Below are positions 6,957 to 16,333 of a DNA stretch of 51,488 nucleotides, piece by piece. The DNA comes from Candidatus Binataceae bacterium (GTDB lineage Bacteria > Desulfobacterota > Binatia > Binatales > Binataceae). The position numbers and the translations under genes are program-made. Below the pieces are notes generated by a model that was not told the DNA's origin, did no database searches, and saw only the letters and a list, made by a program, of their open reading frames with translations. Location of the stretch: NCBI GenBank assembly GCA_036495685.1, contig DASXMJ010000074.1, forward strand, positions 1 through 51,488, read 5' to 3'. Each line of letters starts with the position of its first letter. Positions within the stretch are counted from its first letter, which is position 1.

Positions 6957-9260
6957 ATGCGCATCTACGCCCTCACGATTTTTGTCGGTGCCTTTCTTCT
7001 CTTCCAGATCGAGCCGATGATCGCGAAATACCTGCTGCCGTGGTTTGGTGGCACCGCGATGGTCTGGACGACCTGCCTGCTGTTTTTCCAGATTCTCCTG
7101 CTCGCCGGCTACACCTACGCTCACCTCATCGGCACGAAACTGGCGCAGCGCTACCAGTTCATCGTTCATGTGGGACTGATCGGGATATGCGTCGCCGCGA
7201 TGTTGCTCCTGGCGCTGCTGTCGAACTCTCCGGTGATGCCCAGCGCGAGCTGGAAGTCCGTGCACCCCGCTTTTCCAGTGCTGCGCATCCTGCTCGTACT
7301 CGGGGTGAGCGTCGGATTGCCATTCTTCGTGCTCTCGGCAACCGCGCCGCTGCTCCAGTCCTGGTTCGCAACCATCTATCCGGGCGCTTCCGTCTACCGT
7401 CTTTACGCGCTTTCCAATCTTGGTTCGTTGCTGGCGCTGCTCACCTATCCCTTCGTGGTGGAGCCGACTCTCGCTCTCCGAACCCAGGCGAATTTGTGGG
7501 CGGCGCTCTACGGGACGTTTGCGATCGGAATGCTGTTATGCGCGCTACCGCTTCGCAGCCGACAGGCGCTGGCGCGCGCAAGTGTGGACGAGTCCGCAGA
7601 TCCCAGCGTAGGTACCAAGGTGCTCTGGATAGCGCTCGCCGCCTGCGCTTCAGTCCTCCTCTATGGGGCCACCGGTCAGATGACCCAGGATGTGGCGCCG
7701 ATTCCGTTCCTGTGGATTCTGCCGCTCGCGCTTTATCTGCTCTCCTTTATCATTTGTTTTGACAGCGACCGCTGGTATCGGCGCGGAATTTTCCATCCGT
7801 TGCTGGGCATCGCGATCTTCGCAAGCTTCTTGATAGTCATCTACCTCAATGCGATCGCGCCGCCGATCGGGCATGTGTTTCTGTCGCCACAGATCGTCAC
7901 CCTCGCCATCGAGGTCGGAAATCTCTCGCTGCTGTTGTTCGCTGGATGCATGGTTTGTCACGGAGAGCTGGTCCGTCTGCGGCCGCATCGGCGCGATCTC
8001 ACAGTGTTTTACCTGCTGGTTTCCGTGGGCGGCGTGCTGGGTGGGGTTTTGTCGGTCGTCGTTGCGCCGCTCCTTTTCCGCGGGTTTTGGGACTTTCGCT
8101 TCGCCGTGTGGGCGAGTGTTGTACTGATGGCAATTGCACTGGTGCGCGATCGCGAATCGTGGATCTATCGCGGCCCGCCGGTGGTGGGCATCGCAATCCT
8201 GGCGGTGGCCCTGGCCTATCCGCTGGTGATCCGCGTAATTGAGCATGCCTGGATCTATTCGGTGCTTGTGCTGACCGTAATCGCCGCGGTCGCACTGCTG
8301 CCACGATGGAAGAGTCGGCCCCGGTGGCTGAGGCGACCGGGAATTGTCTCACAGCTTTCAATGCTGGCCGTGATCGCGGTGCTCGGTTTCATCTTCCTCG
8401 AAACCATCGAAGTGGCGCTCCACGACACGCTGTGGATCACGCGCAACTTCTATGGCGTATTTCGCGTGGTTGAGAACGAGGGCCCCAACCATCAGTGGCA
8501 TTCCTATCGGCTTCTCAACGGTCGCATCTCCCATGGCATGCAGGTGTATTCGGCGAGCGACCCGCAAGCGCGCTACTACCCGACTACCTACTATGACATC
8601 GACAGCGGGATCGGGCTGATAATGATGAACCATCCGCGACGCGCCGAAGACGGGAATTCAGGCTTGCGCGTTGGAATCGTGGGCCTGGGCGTCGGTACCA
8701 TAGCCGCGTGGGGCCGGCCGGGTGACTACTTCCGCTTCTATGAAGTGAATCCAGCCATCATCAAGCTGGCCAGCGACCCCAACGGGTACTTCAGCTATCT
8801 TCGCGATTCCAGCGCGAAGGTCGCCATCGTGCCCGGCGACGCGCGGCTTTCGATGGAGCGTGAACTAGCTGAAGGTCGTTCTCAGCAGTTCGACGTACTC
8901 GTCATTGATGCGTTTAACGGAGACTCGATCCCGACTCATCTGCTGACCCGCCAGGCGATGCTCATCTACCTGGCTGAGCTCGCTCCGGACGGCGTCCTGG
9001 CAGTTCACGTCTCCAACCTGTTTCTCGATCTGCGCCCGGTGCTCGCCGAAAACAGCCGGGCCCTGGATTTGCGTTACGGCTTCGTCAGCAGCGAGGAAAA
9101 GGACGCGATGAACTGGGCGAGCGACTGGGTCCTGCTTGCGCGCAATGACAAAGTGCTGGGACAGCCTCGAATTGCAAGCCGCCTGAAATCGCGCGATGGG
9201 CTACGGCGCGTGCGCCCCTGGACCGATGACTACAGCGATCTGTTCCAACTGCTCAAATAG
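6957..9260 (+). CDS. Fused membrane/spermidine-synthase-like protein
   Basis: The 767-residue protein starts with a multi-pass membrane region (about 14 hydrophobic segments through residue ~490, starting IYALTIFVGAFLLFQIEPMIAKYLLPWFGG) and ends with a Rossmann-like spermidine/spermine synthase domain of about 230 residues. In the C-domain the nucleotide-binding loop GIVGLGVGTIAAWG, the acidic FYEVNP and the catalytic-loop-like VIDAFNGDSIPTHLLT are visible. SpeE has an Asp-Ser-Thr-Asp-Pro loop here; IDAFNGDSIP keeps one Asp but loses others, so aminopropyl transfer is uncertain. This fused family is widespread and mostly uncharacterised. The gene stands between MmgE and the cupin gene on the same strand. 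Confidence 0.85.
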   Translation: MRIYALTIFVGAFLLFQIEPMIAKYLLPWFGGTAMVWTTCLLFFQILLLAGYTYAHLIGTKLAQRYQFIVHVGLIGICVAAMLLLALLSNSPVMPSASWKSVHPAFPVLRILLVLGVSVGLPFFVLSATAPLLQSWFATIYPGASVYRLYALSNLGSLLALLTYPFVVEPTLALRTQANLWAALYGTFAIGMLLCALPLRSRQALARASVDESADPSVGTKVLWIALAACASVLLYGATGQMTQDVAPIPFLWILPLALYLLSFIICFDSDRWYRRGIFHPLLGIAIFASFLIVIYLNAIAPPIGHVFLSPQIVTLAIEVGNLSLLLFAGCMVCHGELVRLRPHRRDLTVFYLLVSVGGVLGGVLSVVVAPLLFRGFWDFRFAVWASVVLMAIALVRDRESWIYRGPPVVGIAILAVALAYPLVIRVIEHAWIYSVLVLTVIAAVALLPRWKSRPRWLRRPGIVSQLSMLAVIAVLGFIFLETIEVALHDTLWITRNFYGVFRVVENEGPNHQWHSYRLLNGRISHGMQVYSASDPQARYYPTTYYDIDSGIGLIMMNHPRRAEDGNSGLRVGIVGLGVGTIAAWGRPGDYFRFYEVNPAIIKLASDPNGYFSYLRDSSAKVAIVPGDARLSMERELAEGRSQQFDVLVIDAFNGDSIPTHLLTRQAMLIYLAELAPDGVLAVHVSNLFLDLRPVLAENSRALDLRYGFVSSEEKDAMNWASDWVLLARNDKVLGQPRIASRLKSRDGLRRVRPWTDDYSDLFQLLK

Positions 9261-9333
9261 GTGGGGCGGTCGGTGGTCCCAGGATTAGAGGTGGACTTGA
9301 CGCAATCGAGCCCCACGCGCTAGAGGCGCCTTC

Positions 9334-10176
9334 ATGCAGGTGGCGCATGGATCGCGAATGACCTTCGCACCGGTCTCTGGGCATCGTTCAGGCGGTATCG
9401 ACTTTAAGCGCCTTATCCAGGGAACCCCCGGCGCTCTCGACAACTTTGAGTTGAGTCTCGTGCGCACGGCGGGCGACTATTACACGCCGCGCCATCGTCA
9501 CAACTTCGACCAGGTGCGTTTCTGCCTGGAGGGCGTCATGAACTACGCTCCGGACAAGAACCTGGAGAGAGGCGCGGTCGGCTATTTTCCCGAGGGAACC
9601 TTTTACGGTCCGCAACAGGACACCGCGGTGTCTGTAACGCTGGTGCTGCAGATTGTGGGGGCCAGCGGTCACGGCTTCATGAGCTACGACCAGTTGAGTG
9701 CCGGGTACCAGCAACTCTGCGACTACGGAAACTTCGAGGGGGGCGTATTCACGCGTACCACGGCCGACGGACGCATCGTTCGGAAAGACGGCTATGAAGC
9801 GGTCTGGGAGCATGTGATGCGCCGTGAGGTAAGGTATCCGGCGCCGCGCTTCGACGAGCCGGTCGTGATGTTCCCCGATAATTTTAACTGGATCGGGCTC
9901 GGCGGCGGGATCGAGGTCAAGCGACTGGGCGCATTTGGCGAGCGCGGCCTCGAACTAAGCTTCATCCACGCGCCGCGCGGCGCCAAACATGTTATTCACA
10001 ACCTGGCGACGTGCGAACTGCTGTTCGTGGTGAACGGCGCCCTGCACGCTTTCGCCTCTGACGATCCGATTGACGCGCATTCGGCTCTGCGCGTTGAGGC
10101 GACCGACTCCGGCATCATGCTGGAGGTCGACGAAGAGGCCCTGATCTTCGCGATAAGGCTGCCACTTTTCCGCTGA
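9334..10176 (+). CDS. Cupin-domain protein
   Basis: A 280-residue protein with a cupin metal motif in its first half: TPRHRHNFDQVRFCLEG (His-x-His, then Gln/Glu spacing) followed by the conserved Gly of the second cupin motif (YFPEGTFYGPQ). A second beta-rich half (GLELSFIHAPRGAKHVIHN, CELLFVVNGALHAF) looks like a second, less conserved cupin fold, so the protein may be bicupin. Such proteins bind Fe, Mn or Zn and act as dioxygenases, isomerases or sensors. It ends 26 bases before the Rieske oxygenase gene on the same strand, so the two are probably one operon working on the same compound. GAGGCG precedes the ATG. Confidence 0.75.
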   Translation: MQVAHGSRMTFAPVSGHRSGGIDFKRLIQGTPGALDNFELSLVRTAGDYYTPRHRHNFDQVRFCLEGVMNYAPDKNLERGAVGYFPEGTFYGPQQDTAVSVTLVLQIVGASGHGFMSYDQLSAGYQQLCDYGNFEGGVFTRTTADGRIVRKDGYEAVWEHVMRREVRYPAPRFDEPVVMFPDNFNWIGLGGGIEVKRLGAFGERGLELSFIHAPRGAKHVIHNLATCELLFVVNGALHAFASDDPIDAHSALRVEATDSGIMLEVDEEALIFAIRLPLFR

Positions 10177-10202
10177 AAGGCCGACACCATCGGGAGGAAA
10201 TC

Positions 10203-11192
10203 ATGGCAGCTGGAACAGCACGCTCATTGGCGCGATCGGGCCTATCGACCCGCACCGCCGCGTCTTCGCCGGGGTTCCATGCGAGCTGGTACGCGATCGC
10301 GCGCGCCGATGAAGTAACGCCAGGTCAGGTAGTTGGACGCGATTTCCTGGAAGGACGGGCGATTGTCTATCGGGGTGAGAGCGGGCGGGGGTCGGTAATG
10401 AGCGCCTACTGCCGTCACCTGGGCGCCGATCTCGGGGTCGGGAAAGTTATCGGCGAGGATGTGCGGTGCGGGTTCCATCATTGGCAATACGGTCCAGACG
10501 GCAGGTGCACCAAAATTCCGGCGTCCGACAAGATTCCCCGAGCGGCGCGTGTCTTCAAGTTTCCGACCGCGGAAAAATGGGGACTCGTCTGGGCGTTCAA
10601 CGGCGAACAGCCGCTGTTCGAGGTCCCCGATTTTGCGGGGTATCAGGAGGCCGAGCTCGAGTATCGCACCATCGAGGCCTTCGACCTTCCGGTCGAACCG
10701 TGGGTGCCGTTTACCAATTCGATGGACTTTCAGCATTTGCAGGTGCTGCACGGTCTGAAAATCGATTTCGATCCGAAGCAAATCCAGGTCGGCGACTACC
10801 AAATTCAATACGACGTGCGCTTCGAAGATCCTAACCTCGGAGTGTTCGATCAGTGCATTCGCGTGACCGGGACCAACACCATCGCGCTGGCCGGCAAACT
10901 CAACGGGATGAGCGTTTGCTCGATGGCCACCGGAACCCCCACCCCCGATGGGCGGACCATCGGCTGGATGGTCACCGCCACGCCGCGTTCGGAGGCGCCG
11001 CCGCAGCAGCGGGCCCGGCAGCTAGAGATTGGTGAGGCATTTTTTAAGCGCCTCATCGAGGAAGACACACCGGTGTTGAGCACCGCGCATTTTCGTGAGG
11101 GCGTTCTGATCGAGGCAGATCGAGCGCTCGCCATGTTCTTTCAGTATGTGAAGCGGTTTCCGCGCGCCCGACCCGCCGCCCGTTTCGCTTGA
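10203..11192 (+). CDS. Rieske non-heme iron oxygenase (alpha-subunit type)
   Basis: A 329-residue oxygenase. The Rieske 2Fe-2S ligands are Cys70, His72, Cys89 and His92 (YCRH ... CGFHHWQYG). The catalytic iron site shows Asp175-x2-His178-x4-His183 (MDFQHLQVLHG), the usual bridging Asp plus two His ligands. The size and layout match KshA/VanA/CarAa-like monooxygenases more than classical dihydroxylating alpha subunits. No ferredoxin or reductase is adjacent, so electron transfer must come from elsewhere. Strong Shine-Dalgarno GGGAGGAAATC precedes the ATG. The gene ends 11 bases before the convergent GH15 gene. The substrate is unknown; the cupin partner upstream suggests an aromatic, terpenoid or sterol-type compound. 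Confidence 0.88.
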   Translation: MAAGTARSLARSGLSTRTAASSPGFHASWYAIARADEVTPGQVVGRDFLEGRAIVYRGESGRGSVMSAYCRHLGADLGVGKVIGEDVRCGFHHWQYGPDGRCTKIPASDKIPRAARVFKFPTAEKWGLVWAFNGEQPLFEVPDFAGYQEAELEYRTIEAFDLPVEPWVPFTNSMDFQHLQVLHGLKIDFDPKQIQVGDYQIQYDVRFEDPNLGVFDQCIRVTGTNTIALAGKLNGMSVCSMATGTPTPDGRTIGWMVTATPRSEAPPQQRARQLEIGEAFFKRLIEEDTPVLSTAHFREGVLIEADRALAMFFQYVKRFPRARPAARFA

Positions 11193-11203
11193 AGGGCGCG
11201 AAG

Positions 11204-13000
11204 CTACTGCGCGGCTCGCTCTATCGCGGGTTTCCGCTTGCCGGCAAGATTGTGTGCGGTGTTCACTAGGCAGACGTGGGTGAATGCCTGCGGAAAATTC
11301 CCGAGCTGGAGCTTGCCGGTAGGATCGTATTCTTCCGCGAGCAAGCCAAGGTCGTTGGAGATCCCGAGCAGTCGTTCGAAAATAGCACGAGCTTCTTCGG
11401 TTCTGCCCAGCGCAGCCAGGTTGTCCGCATACCAATAGGTGCAGGCCAGAAAAGCGCCCTCGCCGCTGGGCAATCCATCGACGTTGCCGGAGCCCGAATA
11501 GCGCATCACGAACCCATCGACCATCAGTTCCTTCTCGATGGCCGCGACCGTGCCGACGACGCGAGCATCGGTTGCCGGAAGAAAACCAACCAGCGGCATC
11601 ATCAGGATCGAAGCATCCAGCGAGGTGGCGCCGTAATACTGCACGAAGGCGTTGCGGGTTGCATTGTAACCGTTGCGGCAAACGTCGTCGTGGATCTGCT
11701 GACGCAGCGAGCGCCATTGCTCGACCGGGCCATGGAGGTTGAACTTTTCGACCGCCTTGACTGCGCGATCGACCGCGACCCACGCCATGACCTTCGAATG
11801 GGTGAAATGGCGGCGCGGTCCGCGCACCTCCCAGATACCTTCGTCGGGCTGATCCCAGGCCGACTCCAGGTAGTCCATAAGCTTCTTCTCGAGCGCCCAC
11901 GCATAGTTCTGTTCGGGCACGCGATGCTTGCGCGCCACATGCATGGTGTCCATCACTTCGCCATACACGTCGAGCTGGAACTGCTCGTGAGCGGCGTTGC
12001 CGATGCGCACCGGCCGGCTATTGGAGTAGCCCGCCAGCCACGGCACTTCACGCTCGGTCAATTGGCGCTCGCCGGCGAGTCCGTACATGATCTGCATTTC
12101 TTGCGGGTGACCCGCCACCGCGCGAACCAGCCACTCCCGCCACGAACGAGCCTCCTGCGTGTAGCCCGCGATCAGCAACGCGTATAGCGTCAGAGTCGCG
12201 TCACGCAGCCAGCAGAACCGATAGTCCCAGTTGCGCACTCCGCCCAGGGCTTCGGGCAGCGAGGTGGTAGGTGCGGCAACGATACCGCCAGTCGGTGCGT
12301 AGCTGAGTGCTTTCAAGGTGATCAAGGAGCGCATGACGGGATCTCGCCATTCGCCCGTCCATTTGCATCTTGCAGACCAATCGCTCCACCACTTCTCATT
12401 TGTCGAGAGCAGCGCGTGGGCGTCGTCACCATGAGGAGTCGGGCGATGGGACGGATACCAAACCAGGGTGAAGGAAGCCTCTTGGTTAGCAGTGAGCGAG
12501 AATTCCCCTGTGTGAGCGAGGTCGTGGCCTACCAGTCGAATGGGCGACCGTAACTCGACAGCGTCCGGTCCTGCCATCGCACGCAGACCGTAGTCGGCAC
12601 GGCGCACCCACGGGATCTCGCGGCCATAGCCAAAGCGCAGGATGAATTCTGTGCGCATGGTCACGCTGCCCGAGTTGCATCGGACCAAACGGACCAGGTC
12701 GACACGATCTTCGCGCTTGGGAATGGGCATGAAATCGATCAGCGTGGCGGAGCCTTGAGGGGTCTCGAAAGTAGTCTCCAGGATCAGGGTGTCGCCCCGG
12801 TATCGGCGCGTCACCCGGTTTACGTCACCGGCCGGCTCGATTTGCCAGCGGCCATTGGTTCGATCGCCGAGCAGCGCGGCGAAGCATGCCCCCGAGTCGA
12901 ATCGTGGCACGCACAGCCAATCTATAGAGCCGTTGCGGCCGACCAGCGCGGCCGTGCGGGTATTGCCGATAAGGCCGTAGTCTTCGATCCTCAGGTTCAC
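11204..13000 (-). CDS. Glycoside hydrolase family 15 protein (glucoamylase/trehalase-like)
   Basis: About 598 residues. N-terminus IEDYGLIGNTRTAALVGRNGSIDWLCVPRFDS is typical of the bacterial GH15 N-terminal beta domain; the (alpha/alpha)6 barrel follows with LGGVRNWDYRFCWLRDATLTLYAL, EFQLDVYGEVMD-like (HEQFQLDVYGEVMD) and DEGIWEVRG, which supplies the acidic catalytic region. Members cleave alpha-glucosides (dextrins) or trehalose; cytoplasmic, no signal peptide. The GTG at 13000 (VNLRIEDYG) is taken as start because the family begins there; an upstream TTG at 13054 is possible. Codons and motif order are intact. It is convergent with the Rieske gene. Confidence 0.88.
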   Translation of the reverse strand: MNLRIEDYGLIGNTRTAALVGRNGSIDWLCVPRFDSGACFAALLGDRTNGRWQIEPAGDVNRVTRRYRGDTLILETTFETPQGSATLIDFMPIPKREDRVDLVRLVRCNSGSVTMRTEFILRFGYGREIPWVRRADYGLRAMAGPDAVELRSPIRLVGHDLAHTGEFSLTANQEASFTLVWYPSHRPTPHGDDAHALLSTNEKWWSDWSARCKWTGEWRDPVMRSLITLKALSYAPTGGIVAAPTTSLPEALGGVRNWDYRFCWLRDATLTLYALLIAGYTQEARSWREWLVRAVAGHPQEMQIMYGLAGERQLTEREVPWLAGYSNSRPVRIGNAAHEQFQLDVYGEVMDTMHVARKHRVPEQNYAWALEKKLMDYLESAWDQPDEGIWEVRGPRRHFTHSKVMAWVAVDRAVKAVEKFNLHGPVEQWRSLRQQIHDDVCRNGYNATRNAFVQYYGATSLDASILMMPLVGFLPATDARVVGTVAAIEKELMVDGFVMRYSGSGNVDGLPSGEGAFLACTYWYADNLAALGRTEEARAIFERLLGISNDLGLLAEEYDPTGKLQLGNFPQAFTHVCLVNTAHNLAGKRKPAIERAAQ

Positions 13001-13403
13001 TTGGTTAGCCCCGTTACGGAAAACTCGCGCCGCCAGACTACCATGCAAGGGCAATGTCTACGACGCGGAACCATCGCCCATCGCCTGGGGTTTGCCTGCG
13101 GCACCGGTCCCTTAACAGTTCGTGGCTCGGTGCGGGGTCAGCTTGCCCACTGCGCTTTCAGTACGCCATTTTGACGGCGCGCCCGATGGGCGTCGTGTTT
13201 TGAGAGTTTGCTTCACCAGGTTCGGCTCGCCCGTGAGGTTGTAGAGATTTCTGAGCTGGGCCGCAAACAGGGCAGCGCAAGCAGATCCTTTCACCTATGA
13301 GGCAGCTCTGCGTGTCGAAGGAAAGGCGACTTCGGCGTTTGCCCTATTCAAGTCCGCAGCGACTGCGCTATGTCTCAAGTCATCCACAGCAAAGGAGACG
13401 ACG
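13001..13403. other. Divergent intergenic region between GH15 and SDR genes
   Basis: About 400 bases between two divergent starts. It should carry both promoters. A 60-codon minus-strand ORF (13112-13294) contains LYNLTGEPN, a phrase that resembles the C-terminal part of arylsulfatases, but the rest does not fit, so it is not called as a gene. No other element was identified. Confidence 0.4.
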
Positions 13404-14183
13404 ATGGGTCGGCTCGACGGCAAGATTGCCTTGATCGTCGGCGGGGGCGCCGACGGACCCCCCAACACGGGTGAGACACTCGCCATCGGCAACGGGCGCG
13501 CGACCGCAATTATGTGCGCACGCGAAGGCGCAGCAGTGATGGTGTCCGATCTTAAGCTGGCGCTGGCGGAGGAAACCGCCGCCGCCATCCGGTCCGAAGG
13601 CGGCCGCGCCAAAGCAGTGACGTGCGATGCGAGCAAGGAGGAGGACTGTCGCGGGGCGGTCGAAGCGACGGTGCGCGAATTCGGCGGTCTGCAGCTGCTG
13701 GTGAACAACGTCGGAATCGGAATCGGTGGCAATTTGCTCAAAACCACGACCGAGCAATTTGACCGGATGGTTGCGGTGAATCTGAGGAGCCATTTCCTTA
13801 CGATGCGATACGCGGTACCGGAAATCGCGAAAGCAGGCGGCGGAGCGATTGTAAACGTCTCGTCGATGGCAGCACTAAGGAGCAATCGGCTGATTCCATA
13901 CGAGGCCACCAAGGCTGCGCTGCTGGGATTGTCACGCTCCGCTGCGGCGTCCCACGCGCGAGACAAAATCCGTGTTAACACGATTCTGCCCGGACTGATC
14001 AATTCCACCATGGTGCGGCGCGAAATCGGTGATCGCGAAGCGGCGGTCGCACCACGCATCCCGCTGCGGAGGCAGGGGACTCCCTGGGAGATCGCCAAAG
14101 CGATCGTGTTTCTGCTCTCCGACGACGCTTCCTATATCACTGGGACGGAACTGATCGTGGATGGCGGGCTGTCGATGGGGTGA
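13404..14183 (+). CDS. SDR-family oxidoreductase
   Basis: A 259-residue classical short-chain dehydrogenase/reductase. The catalytic set is Ser153, Tyr166 and Lys170 (VSSMAAL ... YEATK), with the NNVG motif of the adenine pocket stabiliser and the C-terminal ITGTELIVDGG. The nucleotide loop is unusual: instead of a compact TGxxxGxG it reads VGGGADGPPNTGETLAIGNGRA, about nine residues longer, suggesting an altered cofactor pocket while keeping GxG-like glycines. An AAAGGAG lies 7 bases before the ATG. The flavin monooxygenase follows 177 bases downstream on the same strand. Substrate is unknown. Confidence 0.88.
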   Translation: MGRLDGKIALIVGGGADGPPNTGETLAIGNGRATAIMCAREGAAVMVSDLKLALAEETAAAIRSEGGRAKAVTCDASKEEDCRGAVEATVREFGGLQLLVNNVGIGIGGNLLKTTTEQFDRMVAVNLRSHFLTMRYAVPEIAKAGGGAIVNVSSMAALRSNRLIPYEATKAALLGLSRSAAASHARDKIRVNTILPGLINSTMVRREIGDREAAVAPRIPLRRQGTPWEIAKAIVFLLSDDASYITGTELIVDGGLSMG

Positions 14184-14360
14184 GCGCGGGCGAGGAAACG
14201 CCGGCCGGTGCGTCAGGACCAGCCATAAAACGTGCGAGCGAGGACCCTGAGGATCTCAGTTCCGGGAGAACGGCCGCACGCCGCAAGTCGGTCCACGCGG
14301 CGGACCCTTGAAAACGTTCACGGACTTCCAGGAGCGGGAGAGGACGCATAGGTCGCGAAT

Positions 14361-15371
14361 ATGCGCAAAGTAAGATTCGGTTATCAGCTTGACTTCCGGA
14401 ATCCGCCTAGATCCGAGCGCAGTTTTGCCACGCTGTATGGTGATTCATTGGAGCAGGTGGAATTGGCCGAGGCCCTCGGCTTCGACTCCATTTGGCTAAC
14501 CGAGCATCACTTCACCGACGATGGTTATCTTCCCGCGATGCTCCCGGCTGCGGCTGCGATCGCGGCGCGCACCAAGCGCGTTACCATCGGGACCTTCGTG
14601 CTGCTTGCGCCATTTCAGCATCCACTCAAACTCGCTGAAGACGCGGCGGTGGTGGACGTTATTTCGAACGGCCGTTTGCGGCTGGGGTTGGGGCAGGGCT
14701 ACCGACAGGAAGAGTTCGATGGGTTCGGTGTACCCCGCGCGGAGCGGCTGGGACGTACCCTGGAGACCATCGAAATTCTAAAGCTGGCGTGGACCGGCCA
14801 GCGCTTCAGCTTCGACGGCAAATATTTTCACTTCAAAGACGTGCGGGTGCTGCCCACCCCGGCAAGCCATCCCTATCCGGAATTGCTGTGGGGGGCGGGA
14901 GCGCCGAAAGCGATTCGGCGTGCGGCGAAGATGGGATTGTCGTTTGCATGTGTCGGCGGACGCAAGGAAATGGGAATCTATACCGAGGCGCTCAAGGAGG
15001 CCGGGCGCAATCCGGCGGACTTCAGCCTGGTTAACAGCCGGGTCGTCTACATCGCTGCCACGGCGCAACAGGCCTGGAAGGAGGTCGGCGATGCGCTTAT
15101 GTATCAAGCCCAGCACTATGGCAAGTGGCTCAGCGCGGCGGCCGGCACGAGCGACATGAGCCAGGTGCTGATCCGGCCCGATCCGGAGCGGTTGAAGCGC
15201 ACCAGCATTCTGGGTCCGCCCGAGGAAGTCCGTGCGCGGATAACGGCGGTGATCGAGTCGGGCCCGATTACCGACTTGATTACGGTGGCGCAGCTACCCG
15301 GTCTGGATCCGGCCAAGGCGCGCCGATCTCTGGAACGCTTCGGCCGCGAGGTGCTGCCCGCATTCAAGTAG
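14361..15371 (+). CDS. LLM-class flavin-dependent oxidoreductase (bacterial luciferase-like)
   Basis: A 336-residue luciferase-like monooxygenase: MRKVRFGYQLDF, DSIWLTEHHFTDDGY, TKRVTIGTFVLLAPFQHPLKLAEDAAVVDVISNGRLRLGLGQGY, and WGAGAPKAIRRAA, in the order of F420- or FMN-dependent LLM enzymes. It differs clearly from the minus-strand member at 414-1454. Neighbours are an SDR upstream and a GST downstream, which would fit oxidation of a small organic compound, but the substrate is not determinable. Shine-Dalgarno is weak (GAGAGGA about 15 bases upstream). Confidence 0.87.
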   Translation: MRKVRFGYQLDFRNPPRSERSFATLYGDSLEQVELAEALGFDSIWLTEHHFTDDGYLPAMLPAAAAIAARTKRVTIGTFVLLAPFQHPLKLAEDAAVVDVISNGRLRLGLGQGYRQEEFDGFGVPRAERLGRTLETIEILKLAWTGQRFSFDGKYFHFKDVRVLPTPASHPYPELLWGAGAPKAIRRAAKMGLSFACVGGRKEMGIYTEALKEAGRNPADFSLVNSRVVYIAATAQQAWKEVGDALMYQAQHYGKWLSAAAGTSDMSQVLIRPDPERLKRTSILGPPEEVRARITAVIESGPITDLITVAQLPGLDPAKARRSLERFGREVLPAFK

Positions 15372-15539
15372 AAAACCGAGTCAGCCATCGAGCGTAAGGA
15401 CAGCCGCCAGGTCTGTCGGGATCTCCCGGGTTCCTGAGTGCCGTGATCTCGATTAACGTGCCGAAGTCACCGGTTGTACGCAGATGTTTCTGCAGCCCCG
15501 GGAGTTTATCTTTTCATCGGTTCGGCGAGGAGGAGATCG

Positions 15540-16310
15540 ATGCGACTGTTCACTTTCGCCACCAGTCCGTACGCGCGCAAAGTCCGCATGGCACTGGACT
15601 TCAAGGGCCTCAGCTACGAGCCTATCGAGCGCTGTTATTCCCTGGACCACAAACAGGACCTGTTCGCCGCCAGCCCGCGCGCGGAAGTTCCCGCCTTGAT
15701 TCTCGACGACGGCCGCACCCTCGCGGACTCCACGATCATCTGCGAATACCTGGAAGATGCGTTTCCCAGCCCGCCTCTGCGACCGTCCGATCCGTATCAA
15801 CGGGCGCGGATGCGCCAGGTCGAAGATTTGTGCGATCGCGTGTGTGACGCGGTCACCTATGGCTACTGGATAGCGGAGGCGCGAAAATCCGCACCGGAAG
15901 CGGCAGCGATGAGCCAGGCGTCGCGCGCGGAATTCGCCGAGCTGCTGCAAAAGCTTGAAGGCGAACTTGGCCAGGGCGACTTCTTCTGCGGCTCACCCAG
16001 CATCGCGGATTTGGCGGCCATCTGCCACGTGCCGGCGGCGCGGGCGATGGGCATTGACCTTGGCGGGATGCCGCGGCTGAAAGCCTGGATCGCCAGGATG
16101 ACGGCGATTCCCGCGGTGCAGGGCGATCGTCAGCGGCTAGTGCGGGCTCTTGCCAAGGTTCATGATATCAGCAGCGAGCTGGTGGGCCCCGACGGGCGAA
16201 TTCACTGGCGCGACAGCCGCCTTGAGTGGCCGGTGCGACGCGGGTTTATCGATTTCGTGGCGCGCGAATTTCACGCGGGCAAGATGATGTTCCCGCCCCA
16301 GGCCACCTAG
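15540..16310 (+). CDS. Glutathione S-transferase family protein
   Basis: 256 residues with a thioredoxin-fold N-domain (MRLFTFATSPYARKVRMALDFKGLSYE) including Ser-Pro-Tyr and the cis-Pro region EVPALILDDG followed by ADSTIICEYLEDAF, which binds the gamma-glutamyl part of glutathione. The helical C-domain follows (FFCGSPSIADLAAICH). It would conjugate or reduce substrates with glutathione. The ATG at 15540 is preceded by GAGGAGGAG. It lies only 23 bases upstream of the selenoprotein gene, and a MAPEG gene follows, so the three probably form one transcription unit dealing with thiol redox or electrophiles. The last ~50 residues (HWRDSRLEWPVRRGFIDF) extend past the usual GST fold. Confidence 0.88.
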   Translation: MRLFTFATSPYARKVRMALDFKGLSYEPIERCYSLDHKQDLFAASPRAEVPALILDDGRTLADSTIICEYLEDAFPSPPLRPSDPYQRARMRQVEDLCDRVCDAVTYGYWIAEARKSAPEAAAMSQASRAEFAELLQKLEGELGQGDFFCGSPSIADLAAICHVPAARAMGIDLGGMPRLKAWIARMTAIPAVQGDRQRLVRALAKVHDISSELVGPDGRIHWRDSRLEWPVRRGFIDFVAREFHAGKMMFPPQAT

Positions 16311-16333
16311 GCTCGCGACTGGAGGTTACCAGC

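Noticed and set aside
13112-13294. Minus-strand ORF with LYNLTGEPN, resembling a sulfatase tail
   Set aside because: Only one short phrase matches and the rest does not fit; too weak to call a sulfatase remnant.
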